Origin: an uncultured Acetobacteraceae bacterium
GTDB lineage: Bacteria; Pseudomonadota; Alphaproteobacteria; Acetobacterales; Acetobacteraceae
Length of the DNA stretch: 64,000 bases
Reading direction: 5' to 3'
NCBI GenBank assembly: GCA_943912335.1
Contig: CALTUD010000008.1
Location: forward strand, 52,722-116,721
Made by a program: the position numbers and the translations under genes. Position 1 is the stretch's first letter, and each line of letters opens with the position of its first letter. Shown here in pieces: positions 44,193-52,684 of this stretch. The notes beneath the pieces are model-generated. The model did not search any database, was not told the origin of the DNA, and was given only the letters and a program-made list of their open reading frames with translations.

Positions 44193-44228
44193 AGAATACC
44201 GCTTCAGAGATCGCGGTCCGCCAGCAAT
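44193..44228 (-). repeat. Partly decayed CRISPR repeat 8
   Basis: The first 27 bases match the consensus (with T at position 11); the last 9 read GCCAGCAAT rather than AGCGGCAAC. Spacing to repeat 7 is exactly 66 nt. Confidence 0.85.
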
Positions 44229-44258
44229 GGAGGCGCACTCCCGGCGTGCTCGCCGTGA

Positions 44259-44294
44259 ACGATACGAATTGAGAAATCGCCGTCCGGCAGCGAT
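44259..44294 (-). repeat. Strongly decayed CRISPR repeat 9 (distal end)
   Basis: ATAC, TT, AGA-ATCGC, GTCC and GC blocks of the repeat are kept in register 66 nt after repeat 8, but about a third of positions differ. The last spacer (44229-44258) is exactly 30 nt, supporting this as a true former repeat. Confidence 0.75.
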
Positions 44295-44339
44295 CGGTCA
44301 ACGTTGCATCGCGAGCTGACCGATTGCCATGATGATGGA

Positions 44340-45344
44340 ATGAAGGACGCCCTCCCGATCATCGACATTAGCGGTTTGTCATCACCCGACCTGACTGAGC
44401 GCGCAGCGCTTGCCGAAGGGCTCGGCCGCGCCTGCCGCGACACCGGCTTCTTCTACGTCACCGGCCACGGCGTTCCGGCCGGAACCATGCAGGCCCTGTT
44501 CGACGCCTCGCGCCGTTTCTTCGCCCTGCCGGCCGAGGACAGGGCGGCGCTGTCGATCCACCGTCACGGCAACAACCGCGGCTATTTCGGTCTGGCGGAG
44601 GAGCGGCTGGATCCGGCCGCGGCGCCGGACCGCAAGGAAGGCTTCAATATCGGCCTGGAACTGCCCCCGGACGATCCGGACCTCGGCAAACCCTTCCGCG
44701 GCATCAATCCCTGGCCGGACCTGCCCGACTGGCGCGACGCGATGCTGGCGCATTTCGAGCGCTGCCTGGCGATCGGTCGCACCCTGCACCGGGGCTTCAG
44801 TCTCGATCTCGGCCTCGATGAAGACTTCTTCATCCCGGCTCTCGAGCGCTCGCTGGCGACGCTGCGCCTGCTGCGCTACCCGCCCGCGGACGGCGTGCCG
44901 AGCGACGCGCCCGGCGCAGGCGAGCATACCGATTACGGCAACATCACCATCCTGGCCGTGGACGGCGTGGCGGGGCTCGAACTGCGCCGGCGCGACGGGA
45001 TCTGGATCGAAGCCCCCTGCGTCGAAGGGGCCTTCATCGTCAATATCGGCGACTGCCTGATGCGCTGGACCAACGACATCTACGTCTCGACCCCGCATCG
45101 CGTGCGCGTGCCGGAACAGGAGCGCCTGTCGATCGCGTTCTTTCTCGACCCGAACCCCGATGTGATCGTCTCGCCCATCAGCGGCGGCGACGGGGCCCTG
45201 CGCCGCTATCCGCCCATCAGCGGCGCGGACTATCTTCGCTCGCTGCTCGATCCGACCTACGACGTGCCGGCTCGTCCCGTTCCCGTCGCGGTGTCCTCTG
45301 ATGCCGAAGATCACGACGGGATTATTTCGGTGCCAGGACCATAG
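44340..45344 (+). CDS. 2-oxoglutarate/Fe(II)-dependent oxygenase (isopenicillin-N-synthase-like)
   Basis: The 334-residue protein has the DIOX N-terminal domain (LPIIDISGLSSPD, CRDTGFFYVTGHGVP) and the oxygenase core with GEHTDYGNITILAVD (iron His and Asp), STPHRVRVP (third iron His) and RLSIAFFLDPN (2-oxoglutarate-binding Arg). Substrate unknown; relatives act on small molecules, including ethylene-forming and flavonoid-type enzymes. The ATG at 44340 lies 45 nt after the last decayed CRISPR repeat. Confidence 0.92.
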   Translation: MKDALPIIDISGLSSPDLTERAALAEGLGRACRDTGFFYVTGHGVPAGTMQALFDASRRFFALPAEDRAALSIHRHGNNRGYFGLAEERLDPAAAPDRKEGFNIGLELPPDDPDLGKPFRGINPWPDLPDWRDAMLAHFERCLAIGRTLHRGFSLDLGLDEDFFIPALERSLATLRLLRYPPADGVPSDAPGAGEHTDYGNITILAVDGVAGLELRRRDGIWIEAPCVEGAFIVNIGDCLMRWTNDIYVSTPHRVRVPEQERLSIAFFLDPNPDVIVSPISGGDGALRRYPPISGADYLRSLLDPTYDVPARPVPVAVSSDAEDHDGIISVPGP

Positions 45345-45805
45345 GCCTGACCGAAGACGCCGTTGAACTGCTGAGGAAAAACCCGGCCGCGCAGCAAGCT
45401 CTGGACGCATTCCTGAGCCTGACGAGCATCGATCGGCTGCGCGACACCGGCACCTGTATGCCGATTACCGGTACATCAAGGAGACCTGCGGCATCGCCCC
45501 GTTCGACGACGGCAGAACGATGACCGTGCCGAAGACGCCCGAGGCGATCTGGGAGCATATCGCGCCAGAAGAGCTCTATGTCGAATGCGAGACCAAGACC
45601 GACGGGTCACCCTATCACGTCCGGCTCGTACGATTGGAAATTGGAGCACGGGCTGATGATGGCGTAGCACGCCGACGGCCCGCCGTGCCGGGTTGGCATG
45701 TTCGAGTGCGATTACAGCGACGTCGCCCCGCGGAGCGGAAAACCGGGCTCCCGGATCGTCTACAAGGACCCGTTCGACGGATTCAGTACGCTCGCGGAGG
45801 ACTGA
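45345..45805 (+). pseudogene. Decayed gene with frameshifts and an internal stop
   Basis: Three frames read end to end give one plausible small protein: LTEDAVELLRKNPAAQQALD; then, after a shift near 45457, YRYIKETCGIAPFDDGRTMT and PEAIWEHIAPEELYVECETK; then, after a shift near 45630, YDWKLEHGLMMA, a TAG at 45665-45667, and VGMFECDYSDVAP to IVYKDPFDGFSTLAED with stop at 45803. The acidic composition resembles small immunity or DUF proteins; family not recognised. It fills most of the about 500-nt gap between the oxygenase and FKBP genes. Confidence 0.7.
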
Positions 45806-45847
45806 TCCGGTACCCGGTGCAGGCGAACCCGCACCGGAAGCGGCGTC

Positions 45848-46210
45848 TCAGGCCAGACCGAGCAGTTCCACATCGAACAACAACGTCGCATTCGGCGGGA
45901 TCACCGCCCCGGCCCCGCGCGCGCCGTAGCCGTGCTCGGGCGGCAGACGCAGCAGACGCCGGCCGCCGACCTTCATGGTGCTGACGCCGATATCCCAGCC
46001 GGAAATCACCTGCTGCACGCCGATGGTGAAGCGGAACGGCTGGCCGCGATCGCGCGAGCTGTCGAACTTGGCGCCCTGCTGGCCGTCCTTGTCGAGCCAG
46101 CCGGTGTAGTGGACGATCACGGTCTGGCCGTTGACGGGGCTGGCCCCCTCGCCGATCACCTCGTCACGATACTGGATGCCGGACGGCAGAGTCTGGAATT
46201 CTTCGGACAT
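45848..46210 (-). CDS. FKBP-type peptidyl-prolyl cis-trans isomerase
   Basis: The 120-residue single-domain FKBP has VIVHYTGWL, FDSSRDRGQPFRFTIG, VISGWDIGVSTMKVGGRR, PPEHGYGARG and IPPNATLLFDVELL, covering the active-site residues (Y, F, D, V-I, W, Y and F positions). No signal peptide, so cytosolic. It speeds proline isomerisation during folding. Upstream is the BrkB/YihY gene on the same strand, 36 nt away. Confidence 0.95.
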   Translation of the reverse strand: MSEEFQTLPSGIQYRDEVIGEGASPVNGQTVIVHYTGWLDKDGQQGAKFDSSRDRGQPFRFTIGVQQVISGWDIGVSTMKVGGRRLLRLPPEHGYGARGAGAVIPPNATLLFDVELLGLA

Positions 46211-46246
46211 GGAACGCTCCGATAGTGTGGCCGGACTGTATAGAAC

Positions 46247-47224
46247 TCACCCGGCCCGCTGTGTATCCACCTGATGGTCGGCGATGAACGCGCCACGCTG
46301 GCCGGCCGGCTTGTCCGGTCCCACCGTCGTGTCGCGGCTGGTCTGCAGCTCCAGCTCCGCGTTCAGCTCCGCCCCCATCAGCACGACGATGGTCGAAATC
46401 CAGATCCAGGTCATGAAGCCGATCACGGCGCCCAGCGACCCGTAGGTCTTGTTGTAGGACCCGAAATTGGCGACGTAGTACGAGAACGCGGCCGACACCA
46501 GCACCCAGCCGATCGACGCGAACGCGGCGCCCCAGCTGATCCATTGATACCGCGCCTGGTTCCGGCTTGGCCCGAACCGGTAGACGATCCCGAGCGCGAA
46601 CGTCATCAGCACCAGCATCGCCGGCCAGCGCACCAGGGACATCACCTGCTTGGTCGCGCTGTCTAGTCCGAGATAGGCGAGCAGGATCGGCACCACCACG
46701 ACCATCAGCATCGCGCCGATCAGGAACACCACCGCACCGAAGGTGAAGCACAGCGTCTGCAACGTCAGCCAGATGAAGGACCGCTTCTCCTTTTCGTGAT
46801 AAACGACGTTGAGCGCGTCGAAGAACGATTTGGTGCCGTTGTTGGCGCTCCACAGCGAGGTCAGTAGACCGATCACCAGACCGAAGCCCAGCGCCTTGGG
46901 CGGGCTGGACGTCAGCGCCTGCACCTGCCCCTTGACGATGTCCATGCCGCCGCCCGGCACCACCCCCTTCACATTGTCGAGCTGGTCGATCAGCACCGTC
47001 GGGTCCGCGAACAGCCCGTAGATCGAGATCACAGTGGCGATCGCCGGAAACAGCGCCAGCAGCGAATAGAAGGTGCAGGATGCCGCCTCGGCCATGATCC
47101 TGTCGTCGAGAAACGACGAGAACATCCGCTTGCCGACCTGGAGCCATCCGGCCGCGGGAATCTGGCTCGGCCCTTCCGCCTCGGCTCCCGGCTGTTGTCC
47201 TGGCGTTCTCGCCGATGCGATCAT
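46247..47224 (-). CDS. YihY/virulence factor BrkB family membrane protein
   Basis: The 325-residue protein has about six TM helices with family landmarks: AEAASCTFYSLLALFPAIATVISIYG, ALGFGLVIGLLTSLWSANNGTKSFFDALN and WISWGAAFASIGWVLVSAAFSYYV. The family is often annotated as RNase BN in error; its function (possibly transport) is unsettled. The ATG at 47224 has AAGGA 7 nt upstream and is favoured over one at 47254. Confidence 0.9.
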   Translation of the reverse strand: MIASARTPGQQPGAEAEGPSQIPAAGWLQVGKRMFSSFLDDRIMAEAASCTFYSLLALFPAIATVISIYGLFADPTVLIDQLDNVKGVVPGGGMDIVKGQVQALTSSPPKALGFGLVIGLLTSLWSANNGTKSFFDALNVVYHEKEKRSFIWLTLQTLCFTFGAVVFLIGAMLMVVVVPILLAYLGLDSATKQVMSLVRWPAMLVLMTFALGIVYRFGPSRNQARYQWISWGAAFASIGWVLVSAAFSYYVANFGSYNKTYGSLGAVIGFMTWIWISTIVVLMGAELNAELELQTSRDTTVGPDKPAGQRGAFIADHQVDTQRAG

Positions 47225-47303
47225 GGGCTGGTCCTTGCTCGATCGAACCAACACGCCCGGGGGGCCCGGAGGTTGCCGAGCACCCCGGCGTCAGGTCGCG
47301 CGG

Positions 47304-48545
47304 TCAGGCCGCGCGCTGCAACGCCGCCACACGCAGCGGCACCGGCGGATGGGTGTGATGCACCAGCGAATACAGACGGTCCGGCACGATGGTCGCCGCG
47401 TTGTCGCGCGCCAGGCGCACCAGCGCGTCGGTCATCGGCCCCGCCCCCACCATGCGACGGGCGAAGGCGTCGGCCTGGAACTCGTGCCGGCGCGACAGCG
47501 CATTGCCGGCGACGCCGAACACGGGCGAAACCAGCCCGGCCAGCAGCAGCGCCAGAACGAGCCCGACGGCCGGGTCGGGATGAACGATCCCGAACGCCGG
47601 CTGCAGCCAGGGCTGCGCCGAAAGCCACCCTACCGCCGCGCACAGCCCGAACAGGATCGCCACGCCGCGCAGCAGGCCGGACAGGACATGGCGGTGATGC
47701 ACGTGACCCAGCTCGTGCGCCACCACCGCCTCGATCTCCTCCGGCGGATGCGCGTCGATCAACGTGTCGAACAGCACGATCCGCTTCGCCGCCCCCCAGC
47801 CGGTCACGAACGCATTGCCCCGGCTCGACCGCTTCGACGCGTCCATCTCCAGCAGCGCGCCGGCGCGGAACCCGGTCCGGTCCAGCAGCGCCCGCACCGG
47901 ATCGGCCACGCTGGCGCGCAGCGGCTGGAACCGATTGAACAACGGCGCCACCACCCGGAGATAGACGGTCGGCCCGACCAGGGTGATCGCCACCAGAACG
48001 AGCCACGCCACCACCCACCACGGCCCGCGCAGATCGCGCATCACCAGCAACAATCCGAGCAGAAGCGGCCCCCCGATCGCCGCCGTCAGCACCAGACGCA
48101 CGACGAGATCGCGGACGAAGCGCGCCGGGCTGGTGCGGTTGAACCCGAAACGCTGCTCCAGCCGCAACGTGCGCCACGCCGCGAAAGGCAGCCCGATCGC
48201 CGTCTGCGCCAGCCAGAGGATCGCGAAGATCAACAGGCTGCGGCCAATCCCCGCTGGCAGAACCGCACCCGCCAGACGCGAGGTGAGGTCGAACCCGACC
48301 AGCAACGCGAAACCGGTGGCGAGAAACTCCGCCACGCGCTCCACCCCGCCGAGCCGCAGACGCGCAAGCGCATAGGACGACGCCTTCTCGTGCTGCTCGA
48401 CCGACACGGTCGCGGCGAAGGCCGACGGAACCCGGCCACGCCCGGCCCGCACGGCGCGCGCCTGACGGCGATCGAGCCAGTGGTAGACGCCACCGCTCAG
48501 AGCCGCCCAGCCGACACAGGCCCAGGCCAGCGGCGCTGCGATCAC
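47304..48545 (-). CDS. M48-family membrane metalloprotease (CAAX-protease/Ste24-like)
   Basis: The 413-residue protein has the N-terminal M48_N multi-TM region, zinc site VVAHELGHVHHRH (HExxH), and downstream EFQADAFARRM supplying the third ligand Glu. This is the Ste24/HtpX-like arrangement that cleaves membrane or misfolded proteins at the inner membrane. The start overlaps the end of the oxidoreductase gene by 4 nt, implying co-transcription. Confidence 0.93.
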   Translation of the reverse strand: MIAAPLAWACVGWAALSGGVYHWLDRRQARAVRAGRGRVPSAFAATVSVEQHEKASSYALARLRLGGVERVAEFLATGFALLVGFDLTSRLAGAVLPAGIGRSLLIFAILWLAQTAIGLPFAAWRTLRLEQRFGFNRTSPARFVRDLVVRLVLTAAIGGPLLLGLLLVMRDLRGPWWVVAWLVLVAITLVGPTVYLRVVAPLFNRFQPLRASVADPVRALLDRTGFRAGALLEMDASKRSSRGNAFVTGWGAAKRIVLFDTLIDAHPPEEIEAVVAHELGHVHHRHVLSGLLRGVAILFGLCAAVGWLSAQPWLQPAFGIVHPDPAVGLVLALLLAGLVSPVFGVAGNALSRRHEFQADAFARRMVGAGPMTDALVRLARDNAATIVPDRLYSLVHHTHPPVPLRVAALQRAA

Positions 48546-49540
48546 GGGGCGACCGACAGCAGGATCTTGCCGATCTGCTCGTTGGATTCCAGGAACCGGT
48601 GCGCCTCCACCACCTGTTCCAGCGGGAACACGCGGCTGATCACCGGATCGAGTTTCCCGCTGGCCAGCCCGTCCAGCACGAACCGCGTCGCCTGTTCGAT
48701 CACCGCGCGATCCGCGTTCAGCTCGAACAGCGTATAGCCCCGCACGGTGAGTTGCTTCGACAACACGGTGAACAGCGGCAGAGGTGTCGGCTCCGGACTC
48801 AGCGCGCCATACTGGAAGACGATCCCGCCTTGCGCCGCCGCCGCACAGAGTTTCTCCAGCGTGGGGCCGCCGACGGGGTCGAACACGATGCGCGCCCCCT
48901 TTCCGTCCGTCAGACGCATCGTCTCGGCCACCAGATCCTGCTCGCCGGTCACGATGATCTCCACACCCGGCACCGCCTTCTCCAGCGCAGCCCGCTTGGC
49001 GCCGGTCCGCGTCAACGCCACCGGGCGCGCACCCGCCGCACGGCAGATCTGGATCGCCGCCAGACCGACGCTGCTGGTCGCCGCCGGGATCAGCACCGTA
49101 TCCCCCGCGCGAAGCCCGGCGATATGGTGCAAAGCGCCCCAGGCGGTGACGTACTGCATCCAGGAAGCGGCCGCGGTCTCGAAGGCGATCTCCTTCGGAT
49201 GCACCACCACCGCATGCGCCGGCGCGATCACCTGGTCGCCGTAGAGCCCGTACGCGTTCATCGAAAACGACGGAATGGTGGCGACATGATCGCCGGGCGC
49301 GATCCCCTGCACCCCCGGCCCGACCGCATCGACGATCCCGGCCGCCTCGTAGCCGAGACGCGCCGGCAGTTTCGGCTCCTCCAGATACCGCCCTTCCCGG
49401 AACATCGCCTCGGCCCGGTTCAGGCCGATCGCGCGCACCGCGATCCGCACCTCGTTCTCGCCCGGCTCCCGGCCGGGCAGTTCCTCCAGACGCAACACCT
49501 CCGGCGCGCCGGTTTCATGAAAGCGGACGATGCGGGGCAT
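48542..49540 (-). CDS. Zinc-independent MDR quinone oxidoreductase-like NAD(P)H dehydrogenase
   Basis: The 332-residue protein begins MPRIVRFHETGAPEVLRLEEL and has LGYEAAGIVDAVGPGVQGIAPGDHV, the QOR signature region, and the Rossmann segment (AGDTVLIPAATSSVGLAAIQI). Zinc-ligand cysteines of alcohol dehydrogenases are absent. It probably reduces quinones or enones with NADPH. The ATG at 49540 follows GGAG by 7 nt; the frame open to 49609 adds an atypical leader. Confidence 0.92.
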   Translation of the reverse strand: MPRIVRFHETGAPEVLRLEELPGREPGENEVRIAVRAIGLNRAEAMFREGRYLEEPKLPARLGYEAAGIVDAVGPGVQGIAPGDHVATIPSFSMNAYGLYGDQVIAPAHAVVVHPKEIAFETAAASWMQYVTAWGALHHIAGLRAGDTVLIPAATSSVGLAAIQICRAAGARPVALTRTGAKRAALEKAVPGVEIIVTGEQDLVAETMRLTDGKGARIVFDPVGGPTLEKLCAAAAQGGIVFQYGALSPEPTPLPLFTVLSKQLTVRGYTLFELNADRAVIEQATRFVLDGLASGKLDPVISRVFPLEQVVEAHRFLESNEQIGKILLSVAP

Positions 49541-49669
49541 GGATCGGCTCCATTCGGAAGACATCCCCATCACATTGGCGCACCGGCACCGCAACGCAAC
49601 ATGCGGCATGGGAACCGACCGGAGGGCTGCCGTGTTGCGCCGTGCTCAGCCGAAGAAACGGACAAACCG

Positions 49670-51031
49670 ATGCCGCAACCAGCGTCGCCGACGACGATCG
49701 TCTTCATGCACCATCTGGGCGGCAGCGCGGAAACCTGGACGAAGGTGGAAACCCTGCTGGCAGGACGGTTTCCGGCCCTCGGCCTCGACCTGCCCGGCTT
49801 CGGCGACGCCTCCTCCACGCAGGGACGTTCCGTGGAGGCCATGGCGGAATGGATCGAGCATCAGCTCGCTGATCGCGTCGACGGACCCTTCGTCCTTGTC
49901 GGCCACAGCATGAGCGCGAAGGTGGCCCTGACGGTGGCGAAACGGGCCGAAACCGCGCCGCCCTCCCCGTCCCGCCTCGTCGGGCTGGTGCTGGCCGCGG
50001 GCTCGCCCCCCGCGCCGGAACCGATGGAGGACGACAAGCGGTCGGAGATGCTCGGCTGGTTCGAAGGCGATGCGGCGCAGAGCCGCAAGGAGGCGGATCA
50101 GTACGTACGCGCCAACGTCGCTGCCGATCTTGACGCCGAAACGCACGAGGCCGCCCTGCGCGACGTGCTGCGCGCGGCGCGTCAGGCCTGGCGCCACTGG
50201 CTGACGGATGGCAGCAAGGAGGATCTCCGCGAGCGGATCGGCAAAGTCGCCGCTCCGGCCCTGGTTCTTGCCGGAACCGAGGACGAGGCGCTCGGCGAAG
50301 AGGTGCAGCGAACGATGACGATGCCGCATCTGCACGACGGACGGCTGGAGCGTATCGCCGGTGCCGCGCATTTGCTGCCGATGGAAAAACCGGACGAGGT
50401 CGCAAAGCTGATCGCCGAGTTCGTCGACGCGCTCACACAAGAAACGTGGTCCGGCCGCATGACGGGCCGCACGCGAGCCCTGCTGGAGAAGCGCGGTCAG
50501 CCCGACGACGAGTACGAGCCTCGTGTTCTGGACCGGAACGGCCTTGCCGTTCTCCGCACGCTGGTGCGTGCAATCCTGCCGATGCCGGACGGCATCGAGA
50601 TCGATCTGGCGGCGAAGCTGGACAGCAAACTCCATGACGGCATCGGCGACGGATGGCGTTTCGCCATGCTGCCGCAGGATGCCGACGCCTATCGGCAGGC
50701 GCTGGCGACCCTCGATGCGTCGGCACAGCGCAAGCACGGCACCGGATTCGCGACCCTCCCTAACGACGACATCGACACGATGATCGACGATCTCGCCGCC
50801 GGAAAACTCGACACTTCGGACGGCGGCCTGTCTGCGGAGGCAATGCAGAACTGGCTCGCCGAAGTCAGGGGCGACAGCTGCCAGATCTTCCTGACGCATC
50901 CGGCGGTCGAAGCCCGCGCCGGCATCCTCGCCGCCGCGACCGGCAACGACACCGAACTGCTCGGTTTCAGCAAACCGGGCCTCGGCGAAAGCGAAGACTG
51001 GGAAAACGGTTTCTGGCAGGAGCACGCATGA
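49670..51031 (+). CDS. Fusion: alpha/beta hydrolase plus gluconate-2-dehydrogenase-subunit-3-like domain
   Basis: The 453-residue protein has an alpha/beta-hydrolase domain (residues 1-260): FMHHLGGSAETW oxyanion loop, VLVGHSMSAKVAL with the nucleophile Ser, PALVLAGTEDEAL (acid) and AGAAHLLPMEKP (His). From about residue 285, LDRNGLAVLRTLVRAILPMPDG ... DGWRFAMLPQD ... FLTHPAVEARAGILA resembles the gluconate-dehydrogenase small (gamma) subunit. The GMC oxidoreductase gene starts within its stop codon (ATGATG), matching the usual small-large subunit pair. The frame is continuous. Such a fusion is unusual. Confidence 0.85.
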   Translation: MPQPASPTTIVFMHHLGGSAETWTKVETLLAGRFPALGLDLPGFGDASSTQGRSVEAMAEWIEHQLADRVDGPFVLVGHSMSAKVALTVAKRAETAPPSPSRLVGLVLAAGSPPAPEPMEDDKRSEMLGWFEGDAAQSRKEADQYVRANVAADLDAETHEAALRDVLRAARQAWRHWLTDGSKEDLRERIGKVAAPALVLAGTEDEALGEEVQRTMTMPHLHDGRLERIAGAAHLLPMEKPDEVAKLIAEFVDALTQETWSGRMTGRTRALLEKRGQPDDEYEPRVLDRNGLAVLRTLVRAILPMPDGIEIDLAAKLDSKLHDGIGDGWRFAMLPQDADAYRQALATLDASAQRKHGTGFATLPNDDIDTMIDDLAAGKLDTSDGGLSAEAMQNWLAEVRGDSCQIFLTHPAVEARAGILAAATGNDTELLGFSKPGLGESEDWENGFWQEHA

Positions 51032-52545
51032 TGCGGCGGTTCTCTCCGAACGAGATTGTCGACGTCGTGGTGGTCGGCACCGGTGCCGGTGCAGGCCCGC
51101 TGCTGGCCCGTTTCGCCGTGGCCGGCCTGTCCGTCGTGGCGCTGGAAGCCGGCCGCTTCCGCAACCCCGGCAACTTCACCCCCGACGAACTCGGCTCGCC
51201 CGATCTCTACTGGATGGGCGAACGCCTGAGCGCCGGCGAAACCCCGGAAGCGTTCGGCGCCAACAACAGCGGCATCGGCGTCGGCGGCTCGACCCTGCAC
51301 TGGGGCGCGTTCACGCCACGCCCGGACCCGCGCGAATTCCGTTTGCGGAGCGAAACCGGACAGGGCGAAGACTGGCCGCTGACCGTCGCAGAGCTGCTGC
51401 CATTCATCGAACAGGTCGAACGGGATATCGGCGTGTGCGGTCCGGTGCAGTATCCGTGGGATCCAAACAGGACCTACGCAATGCCGCCCTTGGCGCTGAA
51501 CGCTCCCGCACAAAAGATGCAGCGCGGCTGCGAGGCCTTGGGGATCACCACGGCCGACGCTCCGGCGGCGGTGCTGTCCCGTGCACGCGTCGGACGCGCC
51601 GCCTGTCTCAACTGCGGCGCCTGCCATCAAGGGTGTCGTAACGAGGCCAAGGCCACCACCGCCAACACCTACATCCCGGCCGCCATCGCCGATGGCACGG
51701 AAATCCGCACCGGCTGCATGGCGGTCGACATCGAACGAGCCGCCGACGGCCGGGTGCGGTCCGTCGCCTATCGCAAGGACGGTGTCCTGTACGCGCAGAA
51801 ATGCCGCGCGCTGGTTCTGTGCGCCGGCGCGGTCGAGACTGCGCGCCTGCTGCTGCACACGAATACCGGCAACGGCAACGGACAGGTCGGATGCAACTAC
51901 ATGGCGCATGTCGCGACCCAGGTCTGGGGCTCGTTCGACGACGAGATGCGCATGAACAAAGGCTATCCGTCCTCGCTGATGACGGAAGACTTCCTGCGTC
52001 CGAAGAACGCCGATTTCGCCGGCGGCTATCTGGTGCAGAGCCTCGGCGTGATGCCGGCGACCTGGGCCAACGCAATGGGGCGCGGCCGCGAGATCGGCGG
52101 ACGCGCCCTCACCGACGCCCTGCTCGGCTACAATCATGCAGGCGGCATCGGCATCAACGGCGACTGCCTGCCTCGCGACGACAACCGCCTGACGCTGTCG
52201 AACGAAACTGACGAAAGCGGGATGCCGAAACCGCTGATCACCTTCGGCTACGGTCCCAACGAAAAGGCGATGGACGCACATGCCGTCCGCATGATGCGCG
52301 ACGTCTGGGAAGCGGCAGGTGCCAAGGATATCTGGGTCGCCCCGCGTTCCGCACACACCATCGGCACCTGCCGCATGGGCGACGACCAGGATCGCAACGT
52401 TGTCGACGGCGTCGGGCGCAGCCACGAGATCGACAATCTGTGGATCTGCGACAACTCGACCTTCCCGAGCGCCATGGCCGCCAACCCGGCGCTCACGCAG
52501 ATGGCGTTAAGCCTGCGTACGGCGGAAGCGTTTCTCCGCAACTGA
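51028..52545 (+). CDS. GMC-family FAD-dependent oxidoreductase (gluconate-dehydrogenase large-subunit-like)
   Basis: The 505-residue protein has FAD loop VVVGTGAGAGPLLARFAVAG, GGSTLHWGAFTPRP, CLNCGACHQGCRNEAK (Cys-rich segment typical of this subgroup) and the C-terminal HTIGTCRMGDDQDRNVVDG with DNSTFPSAMAANPALTQMAL, the GMC_oxred_C substrate/FAD region. It likely oxidises a sugar acid or polyol in the periplasm or at the membrane. No twin-arginine signal or cytochrome c gene is seen, so export and electron transfer are unclear. 4-nt overlap with the preceding fusion gene. Confidence 0.92.
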   Translation: MMRRFSPNEIVDVVVVGTGAGAGPLLARFAVAGLSVVALEAGRFRNPGNFTPDELGSPDLYWMGERLSAGETPEAFGANNSGIGVGGSTLHWGAFTPRPDPREFRLRSETGQGEDWPLTVAELLPFIEQVERDIGVCGPVQYPWDPNRTYAMPPLALNAPAQKMQRGCEALGITTADAPAAVLSRARVGRAACLNCGACHQGCRNEAKATTANTYIPAAIADGTEIRTGCMAVDIERAADGRVRSVAYRKDGVLYAQKCRALVLCAGAVETARLLLHTNTGNGNGQVGCNYMAHVATQVWGSFDDEMRMNKGYPSSLMTEDFLRPKNADFAGGYLVQSLGVMPATWANAMGRGREIGGRALTDALLGYNHAGGIGINGDCLPRDDNRLTLSNETDESGMPKPLITFGYGPNEKAMDAHAVRMMRDVWEAAGAKDIWVAPRSAHTIGTCRMGDDQDRNVVDGVGRSHEIDNLWICDNSTFPSAMAANPALTQMALSLRTAEAFLRN

Positions 52546-52684
52546 GACGATCGGGCTCCGGCTTGCCTTCGCTGCGAGCCCGATGCAAGCAGAAGGGCCT
52601 GCGTCGCCGGATCGGAAACAGGGGTGGGTTCCACCCCGCTCCGCACGGTCCGTTACGCATGTGTCTTCGTATAGGCAGGTCCCG

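Larger units (their letters stand above)
43732..44294 (-). CRISPR. Type II-C CRISPR array: 9 repeats of 36 bp, 8 spacers
   Basis: Repeats start (plus-strand view) at 43732, 43797, 43863, 43929, 43995, 44061, 44127, 44193 and 44259. Pattern: AGAATACCGC(C/T), TCAGAGATCGCGGTCC, AGCGGCAAC. Spacers are 30 nt except the first (29 nt, 43768-43796). Repeats 1-4 have C at position 11, repeats 5-9 have T. Repeats 8 and 9 are decayed. Strand is given as minus because the tracrRNA anti-repeat is complementary to the minus-strand transcript, whose repeat begins GTTGCCGCTGG, the usual type II form. Spacer targets cannot be identified without a search. Confidence 0.95.

Noticed and set aside
43655..44272. 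Open frame running through the CRISPR array with repeated NTASEIAVQRQ units
   Set aside because: The repeat units are simply the translated CRISPR repeats; 66-nt period is a multiple of three. Not a repeat protein.
43659..44294. A csn2 or cas4 gene that would make this subtype II-A or II-B
   Set aside because: cas2 is followed within 73 nt by the array and then an unrelated oxygenase; no such gene is present.
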